64,000 nt of DNA from Armatimonas rosea (lineage in GTDB: Bacteria > Armatimonadota > Armatimonadia > Armatimonadales > Armatimonadaceae): NCBI RefSeq assembly GCF_014202505.1, contig NZ_JACHGW010000002.1, forward strand, positions 124,001 through 188,000, written 5' to 3'. Made by a program: the position numbers and the translations under genes. Positions 7,934 through 17,364 of this stretch are shown here, in pieces; position 1 is the stretch's first letter; every line of letters begins with the position of its first letter. The notes under the pieces are model-generated. The model searched no databases and was not told the DNA's origin. It worked only from the letters and a program-made list of their open reading frames with translations.

Positions 7934-9361
7934 ATGTCCTATCTAATTCGTGGCGGCCTGGTCGCCGATGGCACAGGCGGCAAGCTGCGCCGCGCTGATG
8001 TGCTGGTGGAGGGGGACTCCATCAAGGCGGTCGGGGAGGGGCTGCGGGCCGACTCCGTGGTCGAGGCGAGTGGCAAGGTGGTCTCGCCGGGCTTTATCGA
8101 CACCCACAGCCACGCCGATGGGGGGCTGTTGACCAATCTCGACGCCGAGACACAGCTGCGCCAGGGGATCACGACCGCGATTGTCGGGCAGGACGGCGGC
8201 CACAACTTCCCGCTCGGGGAGTGGTTTGAGAGGCTACGCCAGACCCCACCCGCGCTCAATATCGCCAGCTTTATCGGGCATGGGACGGTGCGCGGGAAAG
8301 TGATGGGCGATGACTACAAGCGCGCCGCGACAGCAAGCGAGATTCGCAAGATGCGGGCGCTGGTGGCGCAAGAGGTACGCGCGGGCGGGCTGGGCCTGAG
8401 CTCTGGGCTGGAGTACGACCCGGGAATCTACGCCAAGACCGACGAAGTGACCGCGCTGGCGGAGCTGGCGGGCTTCTACATCAGCCATGTCCGCGACGAA
8501 GAAGAGGGGGCGCTTGAGAGCTTCGATGAGCTGATCCAGATCGCCACCGATGCCCATGTCCCGGCGCAGATCAGCCACATCAAGCTGGGGTCGTCGCCGG
8601 TGTGGGGCAAGACACACGAGGTGTTTGCGCGCATGGACATGGCCAAGCGGCGCGGGGTCTCGATCACAGCGGATGTCTACCCCTACACCTACTGGCAGAG
8701 CAGCATTATCGTCTTGCTGACCACCCGCGAGTGGGACAAGCGCGAGCTCTGGGAGAAGGCCCTCGCCGAGGTGGGGGGGGCGAAGAATATCCTGATCACC
8801 GGTTACGCCCCCCAGCCCGCGTTTATCGGCAAGACCCTGGCGCAGGTGGCGGCGGAGCAGAAGAAAGACCCGGTCACCCTGACAATGGAGCTGGTAAAAG
8901 CGGCCAATGGCGCGGTGGGCGTCGTGGTGACAGCGATGCAGGAGCGCGACCTGCATGCGTTTCTGCGCCACCCGGAGATCATGTTCTGCACCGACGGTGG
9001 CCTGCGCGGCTCGCACCCCCGTGGCGCGGGCAGCTACCCACGCATCCTGGGCAAGTACGTCCGCGAGGAGCGTGTTCTCTCGCTCGAAGAAGCCATTCGC
9101 AAGGCTAGTGCGCTCCCTGCCAGCCGCTTTGGCTTCACGGATCGCGGCGTCATCGCGCCGGGCAAGAAGGCCGATCTCGTGCTTTTTGATCCCAAGACCA
9201 TCCACGACACCGCGACCACCAAAGACCCGCAGGCCAAGCCCGTGGGCCTCACTGATGTCTTGGTCAACGGGGTTCCCGTCCTGCGAAACAGCCAGCTCAC
9301 CGGCTCGCATCCCGGCCGCGTCCTCAAGCCAATCTCGGATAGAATAGGCTATGCAAAATAA
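7934..9361 (+). CDS. N-acyl-D-amino-acid deacylase (amidohydrolase)
   Basis: A 475-residue amidohydrolase that starts in the family's usual way (MSYLIRGGLVADGTGG). It has the metal-binding motif GFIDTHSHAD near 53-62, HVRDEEEG around 180, later metal-ligand histidines in QISHIKLG, and a C-terminal FTDRGVIAPGKKADLVLFDP strand. D-aminoacylases release free D-amino acids from N-acyl-D-amino acids or D-dipeptides, in the cytoplasm or periplasm; no signal peptide is seen. The start is placed at 7934 rather than further upstream because the family motif and a -10 box both point there. It overlaps the next gene by 11 bases. Confidence 0.9.
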   Translation: MSYLIRGGLVADGTGGKLRRADVLVEGDSIKAVGEGLRADSVVEASGKVVSPGFIDTHSHADGGLLTNLDAETQLRQGITTAIVGQDGGHNFPLGEWFERLRQTPPALNIASFIGHGTVRGKVMGDDYKRAATASEIRKMRALVAQEVRAGGLGLSSGLEYDPGIYAKTDEVTALAELAGFYISHVRDEEEGALESFDELIQIATDAHVPAQISHIKLGSSPVWGKTHEVFARMDMAKRRGVSITADVYPYTYWQSSIIVLLTTREWDKRELWEKALAEVGGAKNILITGYAPQPAFIGKTLAQVAAEQKKDPVTLTMELVKAANGAVGVVVTAMQERDLHAFLRHPEIMFCTDGGLRGSHPRGAGSYPRILGKYVREERVLSLEEAIRKASALPASRFGFTDRGVIAPGKKADLVLFDPKTIHDTATTKDPQAKPVGLTDVLVNGVPVLRNSQLTGSHPGRVLKPISDRIGYAK

Positions 9362-9686
9362 ACCACGTGTGATCACTGAGGCGGATCAGGGCAAGGAGAT
9401 TAAGCTCAGGCTTGGGGAGACCTTCACGATCCAGCTCGCCGCCAACCCGACCACGGGCTACAGCTGGTACCTGCTCACCGGACCCGCGCCCTGGACCCCC
9501 GTCTCCCGAAAGTACGTCACCGATCCGCACAAGCCCAACCTAACCGGAGTCGGGGGCAAAGAGACCTTCACCTTCAAGGCCGAGAGTGTCGGAGGCGGTT
9601 TCCTGCGGCTACTTTACCTGCGCGGCTTCGAGGAGAAAATCAATACGGACAAAGCCTTCCAAGTGCGCATCGTTGTGCAAAAGTAG
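9351..9686 (+). CDS. Chagasin-like cysteine protease inhibitor (I42)
   Basis: A 111-residue protein with the hallmark loops of the chagasin/I42 inhibitor family: NPTTGYSW near 33-40 and the Gly-rich loop GVGGKETFTF near 67-76. The third loop is less typical (LYLRGFEE). The fold blocks papain-like cysteine peptidases. Unlike many bacterial members it shows no signal peptide, so it may act inside the cell. The start ATG lies inside the 3' end of the deacylase gene, and TAGAAT ends 5 bases before it, so it may also have its own leaderless transcript. Confidence 0.82.
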   Translation: MQNKPRVITEADQGKEIKLRLGETFTIQLAANPTTGYSWYLLTGPAPWTPVSRKYVTDPHKPNLTGVGGKETFTFKAESVGGGFLRLLYLRGFEEKINTDKAFQVRIVVQK

Positions 9687-9725
9687 CGGCAGGGTTTTTC
9701 CGGTTCAGCGGTGAACCCTAAAATC

Positions 9726-10463
9726 ATGAAAGCAAACACACTCAATATCGGGGTGGCGACCTACACGCTCCGGAACCTACCCACCGATGCGGCGATCTCG
9801 GTGCTCCAGCGCCTCGCGATCAAGACCTGCTCGCTCAAGGACTCGCACCTGCCGATGAAGGCGACCCCCGACGAGCTCAAGGCGATTGTTGCCAAGTTCA
9901 CGGCGGCGGGGATCATGCCGCTCTCCGTGGGCAATGTCGGCATGAAGGACGAGGCGAGCATGCGGGCGGCGTTTGAGTATGCCAAGGCATCCGGGGTGGG
10001 GATCATGGTCTGCGCTCCGCCCCTCAACTCGATCCCGATCCTGGACAAGCTGGTCAAGGAGTTCGATATCAAGCTCGCGCTCCACAACCACGGGCCGGAG
10101 GACAAGAACTTCCCGACCCCCTACGAGGCCTACAACGCCGCCAAGGGCTTCGACCCGCGCATCGGGCTATGTGTCGATGTGGGCCACTGCGCCCGCGCCG
10201 GCAAGGACCCCGCCAAGGCGATCCTCGACTGCCGTGACCGGGTCTACGATATCCACCTGAAGGATGTCAGCGTGGTCGCGCCCAATGGCAAGCCGATCGA
10301 GGTCGGGCGGGGCGGGCTGGACATTCCCTCGATCCTCAAGGCGCTGATCGCCATCAAGTTCACCGGCAATGTCGGCTTTGAGTACGAAAAAGACGCCAAA
10401 GACCCCGTGCTAGGCCTCGCCGAGTCTGTGGGCTATGTCCGCGGCGTCCTCAAGACCCTCTAG
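9726..10463 (+). CDS. Sugar phosphate isomerase/epimerase (xylose isomerase-like TIM barrel)
   Basis: A 245-residue TIM-barrel protein of the AP-endonuclease-2/xylose isomerase-like family. Metal and substrate residues are visible in LALHNHGPED, GLCVDVGHCARAG, YDIHLKDV and NVGFEYEKD. These enzymes isomerise or epimerise sugars and inositols; the exact substrate cannot be read. A GTG at 9711 in the same frame is an alternative start, but ATG 9726 gives the expected strand-1 beginning (LNIGVATYTL). No signal peptide. Confidence 0.85.
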   Translation: MKANTLNIGVATYTLRNLPTDAAISVLQRLAIKTCSLKDSHLPMKATPDELKAIVAKFTAAGIMPLSVGNVGMKDEASMRAAFEYAKASGVGIMVCAPPLNSIPILDKLVKEFDIKLALHNHGPEDKNFPTPYEAYNAAKGFDPRIGLCVDVGHCARAGKDPAKAILDCRDRVYDIHLKDVSVVAPNGKPIEVGRGGLDIPSILKALIAIKFTGNVGFEYEKDAKDPVLGLAESVGYVRGVLKTL

Positions 10464-10465
10464 CC

Positions 10466-10792
10466 GTGTTCGGGATCTCGTCGGACAACCCCGATGTTCC
10501 CTGCCCGGACTGTCGCCGCATCCTGGTCGAGGTGCGTGGTTTTAGCCGCGCCCTCGGCCTCGATGCCGGCGTGGATACCAGTGTCGGCTACGAGAACCCT
10601 GTCCTGATGTACGGCTACGCCAGCCGGGGGGAGGAAGTCTTCATTCTCTTTGAGGTCTTCAATGCCCTGCTCGATGGAGTCCTGGGGTTCTTCCACAAGC
10701 TCAAGGCCCGGCGTCTCTGCCGCAAGCTCCTCCAAGAGGCACCCAATAGCCTCATCTGCGCCAGCTGTCTGTATGTCTACCGGCGCAAGTAG
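10466..10792 (+). CDS. Small zinc-ribbon-like protein
   Basis: A 108-residue protein starting with GTG two bases after the isomerase stop. It has two Cys pairs, CPDC near residue 13 and CASC near residue 98, which could form one zinc-binding site across the chain. The middle is hydrophobic and helical (EVFILFEVFNALLDGVLGFF). No family recognised. Its close spacing suggests cotranscription with the isomerase gene. Confidence 0.6.
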   Translation: MFGISSDNPDVPCPDCRRILVEVRGFSRALGLDAGVDTSVGYENPVLMYGYASRGEEVFILFEVFNALLDGVLGFFHKLKARRLCRKLLQEAPNSLICASCLYVYRRK

Positions 10793-11002
10793 CTGGCGCG
10801 GGCTCGTTAGTCGTGATAGAGTGCTGTGTCTTATTGACAATTGTGCTTCGTTGGTGGATTTCGCACTCCGGTTTGCTTCTCCTTCTGAGTCCTCGTTGCA
10901 CCACCAAAACCACGTTTAACCCACGTTTGAATCAGCCTGAACCGGCGCTATTTCTCTAAATTTTCGAGAGCTAGTCGTAGGCCGATTTTCAGGAGATTTT
11001 CT
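10793..11002 (+). other. Long leader region before the DEAD-box helicase gene
   Basis: 210 bases without a credible gene. It is more AT-rich than its surroundings and holds a TTGACA-like hexamer near 10833 and an AGGAG ribosome-binding site just before ATG 11003. Long structured leaders are typical of cold-induced RNA helicase genes; here that is inference. Confidence 0.4.
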
Positions 11003-12334
<1,332 letters not shown>

Positions 12335-12344
12335 TTCGCTCGCC

Positions 12345-12516
12345 CCTGTTTTGGATCGCTCCCATGAACGGGAGCGTCTCGCTGTCGTCGCAAGCTCCGA
12401 CACGAAGGGCTCCGCCCATAACCGCGTTTACGCGGGGTCGGCATGGGCGAAGCCCTTTGTGTCCGAGGCACGAGGACAGTAAGACGCCCCCGTTCATGGG
12501 AGCGATCTAAAACAGG
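12345..12516. repeat. Long palindromic intergenic element, copy 1
   Basis: About 172 bp lying between two convergent genes. The ends are inverted: GATCGCTCCCATGAACGGG on the left and its complement on the right. The arms stay complementary with few mismatches for about 65 bases, and the loop contains a nested hairpin CCGCGTTTACGCGG. Two related copies lie at 30072-30250 and 49680-49846. No open frame. Its place at a convergent gene junction would suit a bidirectional terminator. Confidence 0.85.
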
Positions 12517-12526
12517 GCCCATTTTT

Positions 12527-13792
12527 TTATAGGTCCTGGTACTCGGGAGGAAGCGTGATCTTATGGCGCGTGATGAGCTGCGTTGCTTGCTCGTGGTAGG
12601 AAAACGCCTCCCGCGGCTCACGGAGCTGATGGAGCGCATGCCCAATGAGTAAAAGGGTCAAGGCCGACTCGTGCTCCAGAAACCCTGCCTCTCGGTGGAG
12701 GTTCTCAAGAATAGGGAGCGCTTTCTGCGGCTGACCCGCAAGAAGCAGGTGCCGTGCGTAGTCACGCTCGCGGTACTTCGCCTCACCATAGCTATAAGCG
12801 TCCTCCGATGCTAGCTTAACGGCGTGGCGGGAGCGTGTTAGAGCGAGATCGGACTGCCCCTCTTGTGCTAAGTAGTTTGCCTGGATACTAGAAAGCCAGG
12901 CGTGGATACTAGGCAGAGCCGAGTAGTCTTGCCATTGGTCTAGGAAAGCGACGGCGGCACGAGGACCTTTTCGGGCTGCTTCGATGGCGGCGAATGCCAC
13001 AATGCCTCTTGTCTGGCAGGCTTCAATCCTGGTACCTGCTGCTTTAACAAGCTCAATCGAGGCACGTGCTTGGACTTCGGCCATACGTACCTGTTGCTGC
13101 AGAAACAGTGTGTCATAGCCCTGAGCCCCCCAGATTCCTGCTTGGGCGGCGAGGCTTCCTGTTAGATCCCTCTGTCCCAGCTCGGCATGGCGTGCCGCGA
13201 TATACCAGGAGATCAGGGTGTTGTTGGGAGCCAAGCTAAGGAATGTCATCTCCGTGTGGAGAGCGATCAAGGAAGAGTAGTCCAGCGGAAGTGGCTCTTG
13301 CTCGATAAAGCCGCGTGTGGTGAGGTGAAGTGTCTCATCGAGCGAGGCACCTAGTGCGTAGCAGAGGGCGTGGAGCTTCTGACCATCGGGCCAGCGCTCG
13401 CCCCGCTCCCAGCGGGAGAGCATCTCCCGAGTGACACCGGCGGCCCGTGCGGCGTCTTCCTGGGTGACTCCCGAGCGAAGCCGTAGCGCTCGCAGGAGCT
13501 CGCCGCCACTGAGCTTTCGTAGGCCTGGGGGTTCCTCGTGCTGGTAGAGAGCGGCGCGTGGTGTGTCTAGCTGGCGCCGGAGTACTGCCGCTTCGTGTGC
13601 GGTGACCTCAAGGACATTGAGCGTGGTGCTGAGCTCCTGCATGGAGGGGCTCTGGATACCGCGCTCCCAGCGCGAGAGGGTGGACTTGTGAATCCCACAG
13701 CGGAGGGAGAGCGCTCCGAGGGAGAGACCGCGCCGGAGACGCCACTGCTGGAGCTGTTGCCCAATGGTTAGTGTGTCTGAAGACAATACCAC
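12527..13792 (-). CDS. XRE-family regulator with two tandem HTH domains and TPR-like C-terminus
   Basis: A 421-residue protein. The N-terminal half has two helix-turn-helix domains, about 10-65 (CGIHKSTLSRWERGIQSPS) and about 95-150 (AGVTREMLSRWERGERWPD). The C-terminal 270 residues are alpha-helical and repeat-like, resembling the TPR peptide-sensing domains of quorum-type XRE regulators. It is divergent from an exported secretin-like gene, a likely target. A paralogue lies at 15038-16300. The start is GTG, with TATAAT ending 8 bases upstream, so the transcript is probably leaderless. The ligand is unknown. Confidence 0.87.
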   Translation of the reverse strand: MVLSSDTLTIGQQLQQWRLRRGLSLGALSLRCGIHKSTLSRWERGIQSPSMQELSTTLNVLEVTAHEAAVLRRQLDTPRAALYQHEEPPGLRKLSGGELLRALRLRSGVTQEDAARAAGVTREMLSRWERGERWPDGQKLHALCYALGASLDETLHLTTRGFIEQEPLPLDYSSLIALHTEMTFLSLAPNNTLISWYIAARHAELGQRDLTGSLAAQAGIWGAQGYDTLFLQQQVRMAEVQARASIELVKAAGTRIEACQTRGIVAFAAIEAARKGPRAAVAFLDQWQDYSALPSIHAWLSSIQANYLAQEGQSDLALTRSRHAVKLASEDAYSYGEAKYRERDYARHLLLAGQPQKALPILENLHREAGFLEHESALTLLLIGHALHQLREPREAFSYHEQATQLITRHKITLPPEYQDL

Positions 13793-13800
13793 GGTCTCAC

Positions 13801-13829
13801 ATTATAGCGAAAATCATGCCTACTGGCAA
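13801..13829 (-). promoter_or_regulatory. Promoter of first XRE gene (TTGCCA-17-TATAAT)
   Basis: On the minus strand a TTGCCA -35 box (13824-13829) and a TATAAT -10 box (13801-13806) are 17 bases apart. The surrounding bases are conserved in front of the paralogous XRE gene, including a TCGCAAC motif upstream that could be an operator. Confidence 0.7.
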
Positions 13830-13910
13830 AAAAGTGTTGCGACTTTGGTTCCCCCCCTTGAATGCTCGGCAGAGTTTCTTTAGGATGCGGGGAATAGGAT
13901 CCTATACCCC

Positions 13911-15032
13911 ATGAAATATCAATCCCTCTTCCTCACGGCACTTGCGCTTGTCGCATTGCCTATCTCGTCTTTTGGACGCTCCGTCTCCGCTCGGCAGGCC
14001 ACGGCGCAAGATGCCAGTGACACGGTCGATGTGATCTACCGCTGTCGCTACATCCGCTCGGCGAGTGCGCTGACCATGCTCACCGCACTCTTCCCCGCCG
14101 ACCAGCTCAAGGCCGTTGTGGGACCGGAGCCCTACTCTCCCCGCATTGAACAGGCAGCGACCTCCAATGGCTCCCAGGTGACCGCGGTCAAGACCTTGGC
14201 GGAGACCGAGGCGGGGCTGGTCTCTCACGACATCATCCTCTCGGGCAAGCGCGCCACTGTCGACCGGGCTATGGCGCTCTTGGAGAAGGCGGATCACCAC
14301 CGCAAGCAGGTGAAGCTCAATGTCAAGATCGCGGACATGGACCTGGAGAAGCTACTGGACCTGGGGATCAAGTGGAACTGGGCGCCCAACTTTACCGTCT
14401 CCGAGAAGGGTGAGTCGGCGACCAGCGCCACGGGGATCGCGCCCCACAAGTTCAGTGTCGGCAACTGGGTGCACACCCCCGAGTTCATCAACGCTGCGCT
14501 CTCGTCCAATACCCAGAACAACACCGTACGCCTGCTGGCCCAGCCCAATATCTCCCTCCTCGACGGCGAGCGTGGCTTCATTCTGATCGGTGAGCGCATT
14601 CTCTTCCCTAAGATCGTCTCCTACTCGTCGGTGGGCCTGCCGATCTACGACAAAGAGGAGGTACGCACCGGTATCTACATCCAGGTCGCAGTACAGATGT
14701 CCGACCACGGGGACATGACCCTCTCGGTCTATCCGCAAGTCTCGGTGATCTCTGGATTTTTGGACATCAACGGCACCAAGTACCCGGAGATCAACACCCG
14801 TGAGGAGCAGACCACGGTGCGCATCAAGGACAAAGAGACCCTCGTGATCGGTGGCCTCCTGCGTGAGGACGAGATCACCAAGATGACAGCCGTGCCCGGC
14901 CTCTCAAAGATCCCGGTCTTTGGCGAGCTCTTCAAGAACCGCTCGACCTCGCATGTCAAGAGCGACCTGGTCATCACCATCACTCCGGAGACGATCGACG
15001 ACGACGAGACGGGGACGATCGTTAAGAAGTAG
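13911..15032 (+). CDS. Orphan secretin-like protein (GspD/PilQ C-terminal domain)
   Basis: A 373-residue exported protein with a signal peptide (about 1-25). A short N-terminal module contains the secretin N-domain-like ILSGKRATVDRAMALLEKAD, and the C-terminal secretin domain ends VPGLSKIPVFGELFKNRST then SDLVITITPE, a diagnostic signature of outer-membrane secretins. At 373 residues it is shorter than complete PilQ or GspD, and no other secretion gene is adjacent. It may form a small pore or cooperate with a pilus system elsewhere. It is divergent from an XRE regulator. TAGGAT ends 10 bases before the ATG. Confidence 0.85.
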   Translation: MKYQSLFLTALALVALPISSFGRSVSARQATAQDASDTVDVIYRCRYIRSASALTMLTALFPADQLKAVVGPEPYSPRIEQAATSNGSQVTAVKTLAETEAGLVSHDIILSGKRATVDRAMALLEKADHHRKQVKLNVKIADMDLEKLLDLGIKWNWAPNFTVSEKGESATSATGIAPHKFSVGNWVHTPEFINAALSSNTQNNTVRLLAQPNISLLDGERGFILIGERILFPKIVSYSSVGLPIYDKEEVRTGIYIQVAVQMSDHGDMTLSVYPQVSVISGFLDINGTKYPEINTREEQTTVRIKDKETLVIGGLLREDEITKMTAVPGLSKIPVFGELFKNRSTSHVKSDLVITITPETIDDDETGTIVKK

Positions 15033-15037
15033 CGCTG

Positions 15038-16300
15038 CTAGAGGCTCTGGTACTCAGGAGGGAGAGAAAGGCGGTGCCGGGCGAGGGACTCCATCGCCTG
15101 CTCTCGGTAGGTGAGTGCCTCACCGACCTCTCCTACTGCGTAGAGGGCCTTGGCAAAGAGGAAGCAGGTCGGGCCACTCTCCTGCTTGGGGAGGGCACTG
15201 GAATCCTGAAGGCTCTGAAGAACCTCCAGCGCCCGCCTTGGCTCTTTGGCGAGAAGCAGGTGCCGTGCGTAGTCGCGGTGGCGGTAGGCTCCCTCTTTGG
15301 GATCGTTGCTCTCGTTGCTGATGAGCTTCCGGGCGGCATCAGAGCGCTGGAGCGCACTCGTAATTTCCCCCGCTCGAAGCAAATAGTCCGCCTGAATACT
15401 GTAGACCCAGGCACGCAGGTGGATGATGGTAACAAGACCCAGCCAACTCTCCAGGAACCGGACTGCGGCTAGGGGGCCACTCTGGCGCGATTCGACCTCG
15501 GCCTGAACGAGGATTCCTCGGAGCTGGGATGCGCCTAGAAAGCCACGACAATCTTGCATCAGGCGCATCGTTTGCTGCCCGAGGCGGGAGGCAGATCCCA
15601 AGTTTCCCTGGTGCCAGAGATTGTAGCCCAATGTTCCCCAGATCGCTGCCTGGATGAGCTGTAGACGAAATGGGTCTCCTCGATCAAGCTCTGCAAACCG
15701 GGCGGCGATGTGCCAGTTGGCAAGCTCCAGCTTCGGCGAGGTGGTGTCGTAGGCGAGCGCAAGATGGATTTGTAGGAGCGCGGGCCTCTCTAGTGGGAGT
15801 GGCTCTTGCTCGATAAAGCCGCGTGTGGTGAGGTGAAGTGTCTCATCGAGCGAGGCGCCTAGTGCGTAGCAGAGGGCATGGAGCTTCTGACCATCGGGCC
15901 AGCGCTCGCCCCGCTCCCAGCGGGAGAGCATCTCCCGAGTGACACCGGCGGCCCGTGCGGCGTCTTGCTGCGTGACTCCCGAGCGTAGGCGTAGCGCGCG
16001 CAAGAGCTCGCCGCCACTGATCTGTCGCATCCCGGCGGGTTCCTGATGTCGGTAGAGCACCGCCCGTGGGGCATCGAGCTGTTGCCAGCAAGCCGCCCGC
16101 TCTTGGGCAGAGACCTCCAGTGCCTTAAGGGTATCGTCGAGCTCCCGTGTGGAGGGGAGCTGGATACCGCGTTCCCAGCGGGAGAGGGTGGACTTATGAA
16201 TCCCACAGCGGAGGGAGAGCGCTCCGAGGGAGAGACCGCGCCGGAGACGCCACTGCTGGAGCTGCTGCCCAACGGTCGGCGCATCTGAGGCCAGTATCAC
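15038..16300 (-). CDS. XRE-family regulator with two tandem HTH domains (paralogue)
   Basis: A 420-residue paralogue of the protein at 12527-13792 with the same plan: HTH 1 (CGIHKSTLSRWERGIQLPS), HTH 2 (AGVTREMLSRWERGERWPD) and a TPR-like helical C-terminus. The DNA of the HTH halves is nearly identical between the copies, while the sensor halves have diverged strongly, suggesting the same DNA site but different ligands. It is divergent from a CAP-domain gene. GTG start, TATAAT 8 bases upstream. It ends 5 bases from the convergent secretin gene. Confidence 0.87.
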   Translation of the reverse strand: MILASDAPTVGQQLQQWRLRRGLSLGALSLRCGIHKSTLSRWERGIQLPSTRELDDTLKALEVSAQERAACWQQLDAPRAVLYRHQEPAGMRQISGGELLRALRLRSGVTQQDAARAAGVTREMLSRWERGERWPDGQKLHALCYALGASLDETLHLTTRGFIEQEPLPLERPALLQIHLALAYDTTSPKLELANWHIAARFAELDRGDPFRLQLIQAAIWGTLGYNLWHQGNLGSASRLGQQTMRLMQDCRGFLGASQLRGILVQAEVESRQSGPLAAVRFLESWLGLVTIIHLRAWVYSIQADYLLRAGEITSALQRSDAARKLISNESNDPKEGAYRHRDYARHLLLAKEPRRALEVLQSLQDSSALPKQESGPTCFLFAKALYAVGEVGEALTYREQAMESLARHRLSLPPEYQSL

Positions 16301-16308
16301 GATCTCGC

Positions 16309-16337
16309 ATTATAGCGAAAAGTATGCCTTTCTACAA
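16309..16337 (-). promoter_or_regulatory. Promoter of second XRE gene (TTGTAG-17-TATAAT)
   Basis: On the minus strand TTGTAG (16332-16337) and TATAAT (16309-16314) are 17 bases apart. The flanks AGGCAT, TTTTCGC and the upstream TCGCAAC match those of the first XRE promoter. Confidence 0.65.
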
Positions 16338-16439
16338 AAGCGTTGCGATTTTGGTTCCATCTCTGGCTGTGCGGACACAGGGACGGTACCTTGCAAGCGA
16401 GAGTTCAAGAAGGCTCTAAGAGGTTTGAGGAATAGAATC

Positions 16440-17108
16440 ATGAAGACTACGAATCTTGTTTTGCCCGTATTGCTGGTCAGTGTTGCTTTGCCGGTCGGTA
16501 TTTCCGCAAGGAATACTCCACAACAAGAGGTAATCGCTAAGATAAATGCTTACAGAGCAACTAAAAAAGCTCAAGCACTTGTATCTGATGATGTGCTAAA
16601 TAAGTCAGCGCAGTTATATGCTGATGTGCTTTCTAAAACAGATAAGACAGGCCACACTGTAGAGATGACGACGCCTAACGGTAAGACATGTAAGACTTTT
16701 GAAGAAAGAACAGGTATCGCAGCAATCGAGCTTGCAGGAGGGGATCTTAAAAAGAACTATCAGTTCTCCTATGTGAATACTGCTGCGATTAAGGCTAAGG
16801 CTCCAGAACGGTTCTGGGTGAATCTAAAGCTTGGAGAGATCTTGGCTTATGGTCAAGCGACACCCGATGCTGCTGTGGAGGGCTGGAAAAAATCGGTCCA
16901 AGGGCACAATGAAAATATGTTAGATCCAAGCTGGACGCACATAGGAGTCGGCATCTCGAAGCGACCGTCAGGGGGCTTTAACTGGGTGGTGGTCTTTGGG
17001 ACGCCCAACCCTGATGCAAAGGCGATGATAGCGCTCGATGGGACTTTTGAGGGGAAGCCCATGCCCGAAAAATTTCAGTACTACACCAAGTACGTGAAGA
17101 AGCCCTAG
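16440..17108 (+). CDS. Secreted CAP (SCP/PR-1) domain protein
   Basis: A 222-residue exported protein with a signal peptide (about 1-23) and a CAP domain. Recognisable are the first helix (EVIAKINAYRATKKAQALV), a His in DKTGHTVE, GEILAYGQATPDAAVEGWKKS, the CAP2-like GHNENMLDPSWTHIGVGI and a final WVVVFGT strand. CAP proteins are extracellular with diverse roles. Codon usage is more AT-rich than in neighbouring genes, a hint of transfer. ATG 16440 is chosen over TTG 16425 because it begins the signal peptide and has GAGG upstream. Divergent from the second XRE regulator. Confidence 0.85.
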   Translation: MKTTNLVLPVLLVSVALPVGISARNTPQQEVIAKINAYRATKKAQALVSDDVLNKSAQLYADVLSKTDKTGHTVEMTTPNGKTCKTFEERTGIAAIELAGGDLKKNYQFSYVNTAAIKAKAPERFWVNLKLGEILAYGQATPDAAVEGWKKSVQGHNENMLDPSWTHIGVGISKRPSGGFNWVVVFGTPNPDAKAMIALDGTFEGKPMPEKFQYYTKYVKKP

Positions 17109-17364
17109 GAAGGGATGGGCATGGGAAAAGATACACACCTACATGTCTATCCCTACCTATGCTCCTAAGCCACCGCATAGCTCTGGAGCACTCGGGGAAC
17201 GACAAGACGAGCACCGCCAGTTCTCACGGACTTCCGCTGTGCCACTAGCGAGCGGCTCAAAAAGCATGCTAGGGTTTTGAGCTCGCCCAGGCAGGGAAGG
17301 GCGAGCTCTCCTAAAGCTTCAGGTGCTATGCCAAGCAGTTGGTTCGAAAGGAACTATTGGGCGA
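17109..17364 (+). other. Gap of 256 bases with a 10-bp stem hairpin
   Basis: No credible gene. A hairpin of GAGCTCGCCC and its exact complement lies at 17279-17308 but has no T-tract, so a terminator role is uncertain. AAGGAAC just before ATG 17365 is the ribosome-binding site of the next gene. Confidence 0.5.
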
